Made by a program: the position numbers and the translations under genes
The notes under the pieces: generated by a model
Database searches by the model: none
What the model saw: only the letters and a program-made list of their open reading frames with translations
What the model was told of the DNA's origin: nothing
From: CAG-873 sp910578365
Lineage (GTDB): Bacteria > Bacteroidota > Bacteroidia > Bacteroidales > Muribaculaceae
Direction of reading: 5' to 3'
Assembly: GCA_951635545.1 (NCBI GenBank)
Contig: OX620685.1
Span: 2,604,001 to 2,668,000 of the forward strand
Length of the DNA stretch: 64,000 nucleotides
Part shown: positions 17,000 through 25,601 of the stretch, piece by piece
Layout: each line of letters starts with the position of its first letter
Numbering within the stretch: position 1 is the stretch's first letter

Positions 17000-18982
17000 A
17001 TGAATCATAGCAGAATTAGCCGTGCACTCACCCTGCTGATAGCCGTTTTCGCGGCCACGGTTGCATTTGCCGCTCCGACAGAGAAAGTGAAGTGGAGTAC
17101 CGAGATAGACTCGCTGTCGCCCACCGAGGGTGTGCTGAAGTTTACCGCCGTAATCGATCCCACCTACCATATATATGGTATGACTCATGAGATTGACCCC
17201 TCGCTGCAGGTACAGCCTACCGAATTTACTTTCGATGCGGTGGACGGACTCGAATTTGTAGGACAGCCAACCAGCAACATCGCTGTAAAACGCGAATTAG
17301 ACGAAGTGCAAAAACTTGAGATTCCAATTTACGAGGGCACAGTTATATTCTCGCAGCCTTTCAAATGGACCGGCAAAGGCGCCGTTGACATCAAAGGCAA
17401 AGTAAGATCCATGGCCTGTGACGCCACCAGCTGTACCCCGCCGTTCAAGTACAGCTTCGATGTGATGTTCGGCAACTCTACAGCAGGCGTGGCCAAGTCC
17501 GAGCCTGTAGTGGCGACTGCCGAGCCCGTGGCGGAAGTATCGTCGGCCTCCACAACTGTGAACAGCGGCTGGTGGGAGCCTGTGCAGATGCAAAGCGCCG
17601 AGGAAGAAGAACAGGCATCGGTCTGGATGATTCTGCTTATCGGTTTCGCCGGCGGTCTGCTTGCTCTGCTCACCCCCTGCGTATGGCCCATGATTCCTAT
17701 GACCATGAGCTTCTTCCTTAAAAAAGGACGTACACGCAGCAAGTCGATTAGCGACGCCATCACCTACGGTGTCAGCATTGTGGTGATTTATCTGGTGCTC
17801 GGTATCGGCATAACCCTGCTGTTCGGAGCCGGCAAACTCAACGACATCGCCACCTCGGCAGTGTTCAACCTTATATTCTTTGCGCTGCTGGTGGTATTCG
17901 CCATATCGTTCTTCGGCGCATTCGACATCAAGCTTCCCTCCAAGTGGAGCAACAAGATGGACTCGCGTGCCGAGGCCACCACAGGTGCCCTGAGTATCTT
18001 CTTCATGGCCTTTACTCTGGTGCTGGTATCGTTCAGCTGCACAGGCCCCATCATCGGCACACTGCTTGTAGAGGCCGCCTCGCAGGGCAGTCTGCTGGGT
18101 CCGGCCCTTGGCATGGGTGGTTTCGCCCTTGGTCTGGCGTTGCCCTTCGCCCTGTTCGCCTTCTTTCCCTCGCTGCTTAAGGAAATGCCCAAGTCGGGTG
18201 GCTGGCTCAACTCGGTAAAAGTAGTGCTCGGCTTCATAGAACTTATACTCTCGCTTAAATTCCTGTCGGTGGCCGACCTGGCATACGGCTGGCATATACT
18301 CGACCGAGAGGTGTTCCTGAGCCTCTGGATAGTACTGTTTGTGCTTCTGGGCATGTATCTGCTTGGCAAGCTGCGTTTCAGTCACGACTCGCCATCGGAG
18401 CACACCGGCGTGTTCAGCTTCTTCCTGGCGGTAATCTCGCTGTCGTTCGCCATGTACCTTGTGCCCGGTCTGTGGGGCGCTCCGCTCAAGAGCATCAGCG
18501 CATTCGCACCGCCGCTGACCACCCAGGACTTCAACCTCTACGGCGGTACCTTCCGTGAATTCGACGACTACGACGAAGGTATGAAATACGCTCAGGACAA
18601 CAAACTGCCTGTGCTGGTAGACTTCTCGGGCTTCGCATGCGTGAACTGCCGCAAGATGGAAGGCGCAGTGTTCGATACCGGCGAGGTTCGCGACATAGTA
18701 GAGAACGGCTATGTGCTTATAAAGCTTATGGTCGACGACAAGGCCCCCCTGGCCAAGCCCTACGAAGTGGAAGAAAACGGCAGCCCCACACTCATTGAAA
18801 CAGTGGGCGAGAAGTGGAGCTACCTGCAGCGCACCAAATTCGGTATCAGTTCGCAGCCCTACTACGTAATCCTGAACAACGATGGCGCTCCTATGATGCC
18901 GGCCCGAGTGTACGACGAAAACGTCGACGCATTCGTGAAGTGGCTCAACGAAGGCGCCGAGAAATACCAGACTTCGAAATAG
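17000..18982 (+). CDS. dsbD: Thiol:disulfide interchange protein DsbD
   Basis: The 660-residue inner-membrane protein carries reducing power from cytoplasmic thioredoxin to the periplasm. A signal peptide is followed by the alpha domain with MACDATSCTPP (residues about 138-148). The central eight-helix domain contains LLTPCVWPMIPMT and VSFSCTGPIIG, the paired cysteines of the membrane relay. The C-terminal thioredoxin domain has ACVNC (Cys547, Cys550). All three domains are complete. The neighbouring thioredoxin-like and DsbD-domain genes fit a disulfide-reduction unit. Confidence 0.93.
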   Translation: MNHSRISRALTLLIAVFAATVAFAAPTEKVKWSTEIDSLSPTEGVLKFTAVIDPTYHIYGMTHEIDPSLQVQPTEFTFDAVDGLEFVGQPTSNIAVKRELDEVQKLEIPIYEGTVIFSQPFKWTGKGAVDIKGKVRSMACDATSCTPPFKYSFDVMFGNSTAGVAKSEPVVATAEPVAEVSSASTTVNSGWWEPVQMQSAEEEEQASVWMILLIGFAGGLLALLTPCVWPMIPMTMSFFLKKGRTRSKSISDAITYGVSIVVIYLVLGIGITLLFGAGKLNDIATSAVFNLIFFALLVVFAISFFGAFDIKLPSKWSNKMDSRAEATTGALSIFFMAFTLVLVSFSCTGPIIGTLLVEAASQGSLLGPALGMGGFALGLALPFALFAFFPSLLKEMPKSGGWLNSVKVVLGFIELILSLKFLSVADLAYGWHILDREVFLSLWIVLFVLLGMYLLGKLRFSHDSPSEHTGVFSFFLAVISLSFAMYLVPGLWGAPLKSISAFAPPLTTQDFNLYGGTFREFDDYDEGMKYAQDNKLPVLVDFSGFACVNCRKMEGAVFDTGEVRDIVENGYVLIKLMVDDKAPLAKPYEVEENGSPTLIETVGEKWSYLQRTKFGISSQPYYVILNNDGAPMMPARVYDENVDAFVKWLNEGAEKYQTSK

Positions 18983-19015
18983 TTTATAAAATTCATAATT
19001 TATAAAGTTCATAAA

Positions 19016-19043
19016 GTAGGGACGCGCTATGGCGCGTCCCTAC
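19016..19043. repeat. Perfect GC-rich palindrome between dsbD and mazG
   Basis: GTAGGGACGCGC, loop TATG, GCGCGTCCCTAC: a 12-base perfect stem without a following T-run. It could act as a Rho-assisted terminator or mRNA-stabilising hairpin, or be one copy of a dispersed palindromic repeat. The mazG start is 12 bases downstream, so it forms the leader of mazG if the genes are read together. Confidence 0.7.
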
Positions 19044-19054
19044 GGTTTGAAGAT

Positions 19055-19846
19055 ATGTCACATACAAGAGAAGAAAAAATCGAAGCCCTGGGCCGTGTGA
19101 TTGACACCCTCGACATACTGCGTGTGAAATGCCCCTGGGACGCAAAGCAGACCAACGAGAGCCTGCGTGCAAACACCATAGAAGAAACCTACGAGCTGGC
19201 ACAGGCTCTGCTCAACGACGATGCCGCCGAAATTCGCAAGGAGCTCGGCGATGTGCTGCTGCACATACTGTTCTATTCAAAAATCGGCGATGAAAAAGGC
19301 CAGTTCGATATCGCCGACGTAGCCGACGCCCTCAACCGCAAACTCATTTTCCGTCATCCGCATGTGTTCGGCAGCGTTGAAGTCAGCGACAGCCACGACG
19401 TAGAGCAGAACTGGGAGAAAATCAAACTGCAGGAGAAAGGCGGTAACCGCACCGTGCTGGCAGGAGTGCCGGCGTCGCTGCCCGCGCTTATCAAGGCATA
19501 CCGCGTGCAGGAGAAAGCAGCCAACATAGGCTTCGACTGGGAGCGCCCCGAGCAGGTATGGGACAAGGTGGCCGAAGAGCGCGGCGAAGTCGACCGGGCC
19601 ATTGCCGACGGCGACAAAGACAATATCGAGGCCGAGTTCGGCGACCTGCTGTTCAGTATCGTCAACGCCGCCCGCCTGTACGGTATCAATCCCGAGAACG
19701 CGCTTGAGCGCACAAACCGTAAATTCATACGCCGTTTCAACCACATTGAGGCACGTGTCGCCGAGGCAGGCCGCAAACTGTCCGATATGACACTCGATGA
19801 AATGAACGCCCTCTGGAACGAAGCAAAACAACCCGACTGCGAATGA
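19055..19846 (+). CDS. mazG: Nucleoside triphosphate pyrophosphohydrolase MazG
   Basis: The 263-residue protein hydrolyses NTPs/dNTPs to monophosphates and pyrophosphate. Both MazG repeats are visible. The first has LRVKCPWDAKQTNESLRANTIEETYELAQAL with the EExxE metal site and later ELGDVLLHILFYSKI. The second has RGEVDRAIADGDKDNIEAEFGDLLFSIVNAARL. HPHVFG lies between them. Length equals the E. coli enzyme. It overlaps topB by 4 bases (ATGA). Confidence 0.95.
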   Translation: MSHTREEKIEALGRVIDTLDILRVKCPWDAKQTNESLRANTIEETYELAQALLNDDAAEIRKELGDVLLHILFYSKIGDEKGQFDIADVADALNRKLIFRHPHVFGSVEVSDSHDVEQNWEKIKLQEKGGNRTVLAGVPASLPALIKAYRVQEKAANIGFDWERPEQVWDKVAEERGEVDRAIADGDKDNIEAEFGDLLFSIVNAARLYGINPENALERTNRKFIRRFNHIEARVAEAGRKLSDMTLDEMNALWNEAKQPDCE

Positions 19847-21909
19847 AGCTCTGCATAACCGAGAAACCCAGCGTGGCCAAGGACATTGCCCAGATTATCG
19901 GCGCCAACGTAAAGCGCGACGGCTATTACGAAGGCGGTGACTACAAGGTGACATGGACCTTCGGCCATCTGTGTACACTAAAGGAGCCACACGACTACAG
20001 CGAATACTGGAAACGCTGGAGCCTGGCGGCTCTGCCTATGATTCCGCCCAAATTCGGCATTAAACTAATCGATGACGAGGGCATTAAACGCCAGTTTCGG
20101 GTAATCGAAACTCTCATATCTCAGGCCGACGAAGTGATAAACTGCGGCGATGCCGGGCAGGAGGGCGAACTGATTCAGCGCTGGGTAATGCAGAAGGCAA
20201 AAATAAACTGTCCGGTGCAGAGGCTGTGGATTTCGTCGCTTACCGACGAATCGATACGCGACGGATTCAAGCAGCTGCAGCCGCAGCAGAAGTTCGACAA
20301 CCTCTACTACGCAGGCCTGTCGCGCGCTATCGGCGACTGGATTCTGGGCATGAACGCCACCCGCCTGTACTCGCTCAAATACTCGTCGCCGGGCAATGTG
20401 CTGTCGGTCGGTCGGGTGCAGACACCCACTCTGGCGCTGATAGTGAGCCGCCACCACGAAATTGCCAATTTTGTGCCGCAGGACAGTTGGGAACTGCGCA
20501 CCAGTTACCGCGACGTGATATTTACAGCCACCGGCGACCGCTTTGCCGATGAAGCCAAGGCCGACGAAGCTGCCGCACGCATTGCCTCGGAGCCATTTAC
20601 CGTTGACTCTGTAACACAGAAAAAAGGCAAGGAGGCTCCGCCGAGGCTCTTCGATCTCACTTCGCTGCAGGTAGAGTGCAACAAACGCTGGGGCTGGAGC
20701 GCCGACGATTCGCTGCGCCTTATCCAGTCTTTGTATGAAAAGAAAGTGACCACATATCCGCGTGTCGACACCACTTACCTGTCGGACGACATTTACCCCA
20801 AAGTGCCCGATATATTGCGCCGTATGACCCCGTATGCCGCCATCACCGCGCCTGTGCTTGCAGCCAAAATACCCAAGAGCAAGAAAGTGTTCGACAACAG
20901 CAAGGTCACCGACCACCACGCCATCATACCCACAGGCCAGTCGCCCTCGATACTTGTGGGCGATGAAAAGAAACTCTATCACCTGATAGCACAGCGCTTC
21001 ATAGCAGCTTTTTATCCCGACTGCGAGTTCAACACCACCACAGTACTGGGCCATGCGGCAGATGTAAAATTCAAAGTCAACGGCAAGGTGATTGTCAAAC
21101 CGGGCTGGCGCGATGTGTACGCCGGGCAGGCTGCCGCAGAAAGCGATGCCGAAAAGGATGGCGAGGGCAACGGCCTGCTGCCGGACTTTACCGAGGGCGA
21201 AAGCGGACCGCATACACCCGTGGTGGCCAAACGCACCACACAGCCCCCAAAATACTATACCGAAGGCACGCTGCTGAGGGCCATGGAAACCGCCGGCAAG
21301 ACCGTCGACGACGAAACACTCCGTGAGGCTATGAAAGAGAATGGCATAGGACGCCCCTCGACACGTGCCGCCATTATCGAAACCCTGTTCCGCCGCCGCT
21401 ACATATACCGTAAAGGCAAGAGCATAATGGCTTCGGATGCCGGTATACAGCTTATCGCCACAATACAGGAAGAACTGCTGAAAAGCGCCAAACTCACAGG
21501 CCTGTGGGAAAACAAGCTGAGGCGCATAGAGCGCGGCGAATATTCGGCATCGGAGTTTATAGCCGAACTGAAGGAACTTATAGGCCAGGTGGTGCTGAAT
21601 GTGCTGAGCGACAACAGCAACTCGCGTATCGAGGTGGATAGTGCCGACAAAGCCAAGACTGCCGGCAAAAGCAAGGCGGCTGCCGGAAACACCGACAAGC
21701 CCAAGGCCAAACGTACGCCGCGCATTACAAAACTCGAGCAGGTGGCTTGCCCTCTGTGCGGTCAGGGGCATATACTCAAAGGACGAGCCGCCTACGGCTG
21801 CAGTCGTTTTCGCGAGGGCTGCGAGTTCAGGCTCGATTTCAGCGAGGCTGCCGACACGCTCACACCATCGCAGCTGGCCAAATACATTAAGAGCTCGTTT
21901 AAAAAGTGA
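19843..21909 (+). CDS. topB: DNA topoisomerase III
   Basis: This 688-residue type IA topoisomerase relaxes and decatenates DNA via a single-strand break. Seen: TEKPSVAKDIA at the start, TOPRIM acidic cluster DAGQEGE (103-109), the catalytic Tyr305 in VTTYPRVDT, DHHAIIPTG near 355, GIGRPSTRA near 502 and a C-terminal four-Cys zinc ribbon (CPLCGQGH...YGCSRFREGCEF, about 645-671). The start overlaps mazG and the stop overlaps the next small gene (TGATG). Confidence 0.95.
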   Translation: MKLCITEKPSVAKDIAQIIGANVKRDGYYEGGDYKVTWTFGHLCTLKEPHDYSEYWKRWSLAALPMIPPKFGIKLIDDEGIKRQFRVIETLISQADEVINCGDAGQEGELIQRWVMQKAKINCPVQRLWISSLTDESIRDGFKQLQPQQKFDNLYYAGLSRAIGDWILGMNATRLYSLKYSSPGNVLSVGRVQTPTLALIVSRHHEIANFVPQDSWELRTSYRDVIFTATGDRFADEAKADEAAARIASEPFTVDSVTQKKGKEAPPRLFDLTSLQVECNKRWGWSADDSLRLIQSLYEKKVTTYPRVDTTYLSDDIYPKVPDILRRMTPYAAITAPVLAAKIPKSKKVFDNSKVTDHHAIIPTGQSPSILVGDEKKLYHLIAQRFIAAFYPDCEFNTTTVLGHAADVKFKVNGKVIVKPGWRDVYAGQAAAESDAEKDGEGNGLLPDFTEGESGPHTPVVAKRTTQPPKYYTEGTLLRAMETAGKTVDDETLREAMKENGIGRPSTRAAIIETLFRRRYIYRKGKSIMASDAGIQLIATIQEELLKSAKLTGLWENKLRRIERGEYSASEFIAELKELIGQVVLNVLSDNSNSRIEVDSADKAKTAGKSKAAAGNTDKPKAKRTPRITKLEQVACPLCGQGHILKGRAAYGCSRFREGCEFRLDFSEAADTLTPSQLAKYIKSSFKK

Positions 21910-22067
21910 TGGAAATTTACCTGCAGTGGACAGTGGTAGGCGTGATAGTGCTTGCCGCAGTAATTTGGGTCATACGCCGCAGTCGCCGCAAAGATGACTG
22001 CAGTTGCGGCTGCGGCGGATGCCTTCTGAAAGACAACTGCAAGAGTCGGAAAAAACGGAAAGAATAG
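21909..22067 (+). CDS. Small FeoB-associated-type Cys-rich membrane protein
   Basis: This 52-residue protein starts at an ATG that overlaps the topB stop by one base. It has one membrane helix (residues about 7-22, WTVVGVIVLAAVIWVI), a basic RRSRRK stop-transfer patch and a cysteine cluster CSCGCGGC...KDNC, ending in a lysine/arginine tail. This layout matches the FeoB-associated Cys-rich membrane protein family. The only feoB in this window is 23 kb away, so the link to iron uptake is by family only. The tight overlap with topB argues that the gene is real. Confidence 0.75.
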   Translation: MEIYLQWTVVGVIVLAAVIWVIRRSRRKDDCSCGCGGCLLKDNCKSRKKRKE

Positions 22068-22071
22068 CTTG

Positions 22072-22983
22072 TCAATTCTGTTCGACTATCTTCTGGCGGA
22101 ACTCCGAAGGAGTCAGGCCGGTATGACGGCGGAACATCCGCGAGAAGTGAGCCGGATACTGGAATCCGAGCTTGTAAGCAATCATGCCCACATCGTCGTT
22201 TGATACAGCCAAGCTGTGCTTCGCCACATTTACAAGGTGCTGAGTTATCAGCACCTTTGTTGTCATGCCTGTTTCGCGTTTTACAAGCTCGCTGAGATAT
22301 TTGGGTGTAAGGCATAGTTTGTCGGCAAAATAGCTTACCGCCGGCAGAGCCTCTTTTGTGTCGGGCGAGTCGTAGTACTCCTTGAGCATACGTTCGAACT
22401 GCGCTACAATCTCGGAGTTCACTTTGTGGCGTGTAATGAACTGGCGGTCGTAAAAGCGGCTGAGATACTCCAGCAGCAACTGAATGTTGGCCGAGATGAC
22501 CAGCGACGAATGGCTGTCAACCGGATGGTTCAGCTCCTTGTCGATATTGGCAAGACAGTTGATAAAAATCGCCCTTTCATCGTCGGACAGATGCAGAGCC
22601 TCCATCTGCGAATAGTCGAAGAAATCGAATGTCGAAATTTTTTCGCCCAGCGGTGTGCCGTAAATGAGGTCGGGGTGGAAAAGAACCCCCAGCACATCGT
22701 GTGAAATCTCGCCTTCGGTCATCACTACATCAATAACCTGTCCGGGCGAGAAACTCACCACAGTACCGGCCTGATAATCGTACTTGCGGCGTCCATACTT
22801 CAGAGTGCAGTTGACACCGTTTTTCAAAAACAAGGCATACACGCCATAGTGCATACGTACGTTGTCTATCATGGCCGGGGCATTGTTAAGGTCGACCACA
22901 GTAACCAGAGGGTGACGTGTAGGAAGCCCGAACAGCCTGTTGTAGGCATCCACGCAATCAATGTTGACTATCTTGTTATCCAT
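22072..22983 (-). CDS. AraC-family transcriptional regulator
   Basis: From MDNKIVNIDC the protein is 303 residues; eight upstream codons are unlikely. The N-terminal part resembles the cupin-like sensing domain (GTVVSFSPGQVIDVV). The C-terminal 100 residues hold the two helix-turn-helix motifs: FADKLCLTPKYLSELVKRETGMTTKVLI and IAYKLGFQYPAHFSRMFRRHTGLTPSEFR. It is convergent with the topB operon and divergent from the secreted protein gene at 23371. The ligand and targets are unknown. The nearby secreted protein or lrgAB are candidates only by position. Confidence 0.9.
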   Translation of the reverse strand: MDNKIVNIDCVDAYNRLFGLPTRHPLVTVVDLNNAPAMIDNVRMHYGVYALFLKNGVNCTLKYGRRKYDYQAGTVVSFSPGQVIDVVMTEGEISHDVLGVLFHPDLIYGTPLGEKISTFDFFDYSQMEALHLSDDERAIFINCLANIDKELNHPVDSHSSLVISANIQLLLEYLSRFYDRQFITRHKVNSEIVAQFERMLKEYYDSPDTKEALPAVSYFADKLCLTPKYLSELVKRETGMTTKVLITQHLVNVAKHSLAVSNDDVGMIAYKLGFQYPAHFSRMFRRHTGLTPSEFRQKIVEQN

Positions 22984-23370
22984 ATCGTTATCCACTTTCT
23001 GATGCAAAAATAATCAAAAAAAATGAAATCTCCGTGCTGCTTTCTGTTTCGGGTAGGTAATACGGAAATTATGGTAAATACATACCATGCCCTAAATTAC
23101 GCTGTATTTATGGCTAAGAGTCGTGTTTTTATGCGCGGATTTACGTATTATGATGCAATATGATAGTGTAATGAAGAAATATCCGAAAAAAAGCTTGTAA
23201 AATCAAAAAAAAAGTATTTATCTTTGTTGCAGGTGGGATGAAGCAATGCAATGTTTCTTACGCCAGAGTGGCAGAAACCGAATGTAAAAACGAGTTTTAC
23301 AAGAAGAAATGCAATTTTAGTCACACATAGTAGATATTATTCAAACAATATAATCACATCAAACATCTAA
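22984..23370. other. Divergent intergenic region
   Basis: This 387-base AT-rich stretch separates araC (minus) from the secreted-protein gene (plus). It holds the plus-strand promoter described below. I see no RNA gene or further open reading frame of note. Confidence 0.6.
23195..23226 (+). promoter_or_regulatory. Bacteroidetes promoter for the secreted T9SS-type protein
   Basis: TTG (23195-23197), a 21-base spacer and TATCTTTG (23219-23226). It gives a leader of about 140 bases before the start codon at 23371. Confidence 0.6.
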
Positions 23371-24438
23371 ATGACCATGAAAAAACGTCTATTAACTTTC
23401 AGTATGATTTTGATTGTAGCCTTGCAAGGCATGGCTGCAAACGATGTGCCTGCGGCTCCGTCGAACCTGATTCTGAGCATGAATTCCGAATTTGACGTCG
23501 AACTTAAATGGAATCTTCCTGCCACATATGCCGACGGGCAGCCTTTTGCCGACGGCAGCAAAGTGAGCGCTGTCAAAGTGTATCGCAATAGCAGCGAAAT
23601 TGCTCTGCTCGACGGCGACGCCACCACGTATATCGACTACATGGAAGGCCCCGGCCATACCGACGGTCATGGCTACGGCCTGAATGTTTATGAACTGAGT
23701 GCCTGCGTCGACAATGTATGGAGCGCGACATGCATGCCCGAGCAGATAATGGTGGGCGAAGCCGTTATCACTACTCCACTGCCCTGGGAACCAACTCTGA
23801 AGGGTATGAATGAAGGCGACTTCGGCTTCAATTGGTGCAGTTATGACGACAGCTGGGCAGCTGGCCCCGACGGTCTGGTTTTTGCAGCAGACGGTGTGAG
23901 CGCTGCCTGCGGATGGTTGGTCGGCCCTATGACCGGTTCGCTCGATTTGCTTCCTCGCCGACGCTATATGGCAGAGTTCCGGGTAGAGGCCGATGCCAAT
24001 GTGCTTTATTCGGCAGGTCTGGTAAACTTTGCATCACCCGAGGCCGGGGAATCCATGAAGTTTATGCAGGTGATTTCAGGCAACTGTATAGCCGGCAAAG
24101 ACAGCGGTGTGCGTCAGGTAGAGTTTGTGTACGAACCTAAGAACGGCGACACTACGTTCTGGCCCGAATCGGTGCTGTTTGCGGTCAATGCCTGTGCGCC
24201 TGCGGGCAGTGGCGAATTCAGCCTTAATCTGTCGTACCTTAAGATTACTGCCATAGAGTCAACTTCGGCCGACGCTCCGGCAGTGGTGGCCGCAACCGGT
24301 ATCGAGGTTTACAATCTGCAGGGAGTACTGCTTGGAAGCGCATCGTCGCTCAACCTCGACGGCTATGCTCCCGGCCTCTATGTAGTCCGCTACATCAGCG
24401 GCAACACCGTGTGCTCCACCAAAGTGTTGGTGCAGTGA
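23371..24438 (+). CDS. Secreted protein with fibronectin-like region and T9SS-type C-terminal tail
   Basis: The 355-residue protein has a signal peptide (KKRLLTFSMILIVALQGMAA). An N-terminal segment resembles a fibronectin type III fold (PAAPSNLILSMNSEFDVELKWNLPAT). A middle jelly-roll-like part with SAGLVNFASPEAGESMKFMQV follows. The C-terminal 45 residues (GIEVYNLQGVLLGSAS...YAPGLYVVRYISGNTV) match the type A sorting-domain pattern used by the type IX secretion system. The function is not recognised. An alternative start two codons later (23377) is equally plausible. Confidence 0.75.
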   Translation: MTMKKRLLTFSMILIVALQGMAANDVPAAPSNLILSMNSEFDVELKWNLPATYADGQPFADGSKVSAVKVYRNSSEIALLDGDATTYIDYMEGPGHTDGHGYGLNVYELSACVDNVWSATCMPEQIMVGEAVITTPLPWEPTLKGMNEGDFGFNWCSYDDSWAAGPDGLVFAADGVSAACGWLVGPMTGSLDLLPRRRYMAEFRVEADANVLYSAGLVNFASPEAGESMKFMQVISGNCIAGKDSGVRQVEFVYEPKNGDTTFWPESVLFAVNACAPAGSGEFSLNLSYLKITAIESTSADAPAVVAATGIEVYNLQGVLLGSASSLNLDGYAPGLYVVRYISGNTVCSTKVLVQ

Positions 24439-24444
24439 TTATAA

Positions 24445-24473
24445 GCCGGCGGAGGTGACTCACCTCCGCCGGC
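24445..24473. terminator. Perfect GC-rich hairpin after the secreted protein gene
   Basis: GCCGGCGGAGGTGA and its exact complement are separated by one base, so about 12 pairs form around a small loop. There is no T-run. It lies 7 bases after the stop codon and probably ends or stabilises the transcript. Confidence 0.65.
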
Positions 24474-24519
24474 AAACGATAAATATTTGGATTGTAATGC
24501 CATTTTGCCGAAATTTTCG

Positions 24520-24527
24520 TACCTTTG
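24520..24527 (+). promoter_or_regulatory. Bacteroidetes -7 box for lrgAB
   Basis: TACCTTTG lies 29 bases before the lrgA start. No TTTG stands at a standard distance, so only the -7 element is claimed. Confidence 0.5.
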
Positions 24528-24556
24528 CGGTCGAATTAAAAAAACGAAAAGGCATT

Positions 24557-24922
24557 ATGATTTTACAGTGTGCCGTCCTGTTCGCTTTTATGGCGCTGGG
24601 CGAATTTGTTGTGTACTTTACGGGTGTGCCTATACCGTCGAGTATCGTAGGAATGATACTGCTTGCCGTGGCACTGAAACTACGTGTAGTCCGCGAAATG
24701 TGGGTAAACAAAATCTCAGACTTTCTGGTGAAAAATCTCGGGTTCTTCTTCGTGCCTGCCGGTGTGGGCGTGATGAACTGCTTCGGGCTTATTTCGGAGC
24801 AATGGCTGCCTATAGCAGGCGCTTCGGTAGTGAGTACATTTCTGATTATTGCTTTCACAGGCAGAATCCATCAGCTTATCCGTAAACTAAGTGCGCATCG
24901 CAATGAACTTTATAGAGAATGA
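24557..24922 (+). CDS. lrgA: LrgA/CidA-family holin-like membrane protein
   Basis: From MILQCAVLFAFMALGE the protein is 121 residues with four membrane segments: LGEFVVYFTGVPIPSSIVGMILLAVALKL, the conserved FLVKNLGFFFVPAGVGVMNCFG and a C-terminal helix. The longer frame upstream crosses the promoter and is rejected. LrgA/CidA proteins act with LrgB in pyruvate/organic acid transport and autolysis control. The downstream lrgB overlaps its end. Confidence 0.88.
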   Translation: MILQCAVLFAFMALGEFVVYFTGVPIPSSIVGMILLAVALKLRVVREMWVNKISDFLVKNLGFFFVPAGVGVMNCFGLISEQWLPIAGASVVSTFLIIAFTGRIHQLIRKLSAHRNELYRE

Positions 24923-25601
24923 AATATTTCTGCTGTCGCTTACCTTTGCCGTGTTTCTGGCATCGCGTATGCTTCAGAGTCGCACCGGTCTTGTGTTTCT
25001 CAATCCCATACTGGTGTCGATAGTAGTGCTGATAGCTTTTCTGAGTTTCAGCGGAGTATCTTATGGCACATATTCCGACAGTTGCCGTTATATTGATTTC
25101 TGGCTCAAGCCGGCGGTAGTGGCGCTTGGAGTGCCGCTGTACCGTCAGCTCGAGGCTATAAAGAAGCAGATATTGCCACTGCTGCTGGCCGAGTTGGCCG
25201 GCTGTGTGGTGGGCATAGTGTCGGTGGTGCTGGTGGCCGAGTTGCTCGGTGCCACGCGCGAAGTAGTTATGTCGCTGGCTCCAAAAGCGGTTACCACACC
25301 CATAGCCATAGAAATTTCATCGGCTATGGGCGGTATACCGGCCCTTACAGCCTCGGTGGTAATATGCACCGGCATATTCGGTGGCATGGCCGGATTCAGA
25401 ATGGTGAAAATGAGCCATATAAAAAGCCCGATTGCAACCGGCATATCGCTGGGTACTGCAGCCCATGCGGTAGGCACCTCGGCTGCGATGGAGAAAGGCT
25501 ATCGCTACGGCGCCTTTTCGTCGCTCGGTCTTACTCTCAACGGACTGTTTACCGCCCTTTTGGCTCCGTTTATACTTAGCCTTATGGGATATTCTGCCTG
25601 A
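24903..25601 (+). CDS. lrgB: LrgB-family membrane protein
   Basis: The 232-residue protein (from MNFIENEIFLLSLTF) has about seven membrane segments. Seen: LNPILVSIVVLIAFL, FWLKPAVVALGVPLYRQ, SLAPKAVTTPIAIEIS and GTAAHAVGTSAAMEKG, all hallmark stretches of LrgB. The start overlaps the lrgA end, which implies coupled translation of the pair. A start four codons earlier is possible. Its 3' end overlaps the convergent phosphoesterase gene by 20 bases. Confidence 0.9.
   Translation: MNFIENEIFLLSLTFAVFLASRMLQSRTGLVFLNPILVSIVVLIAFLSFSGVSYGTYSDSCRYIDFWLKPAVVALGVPLYRQLEAIKKQILPLLLAELAGCVVGIVSVVLVAELLGATREVVMSLAPKAVTTPIAIEISSAMGGIPALTASVVICTGIFGGMAGFRMVKMSHIKSPIATGISLGTAAHAVGTSAAMEKGYRYGAFSSLGLTLNGLFTALLAPFILSLMGYSA

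Noticed and set aside
17297..19012. 571-codon minus-strand frame over dsbD
   Set aside because: Complete overlap with dsbD, which has all three domains; the antisense product is His/Gln-rich and lacks any motif.
20065..21771. 568-codon minus-strand frame over topB
   Set aside because: Shadow of topB, whose catalytic motifs are all in the plus frame.
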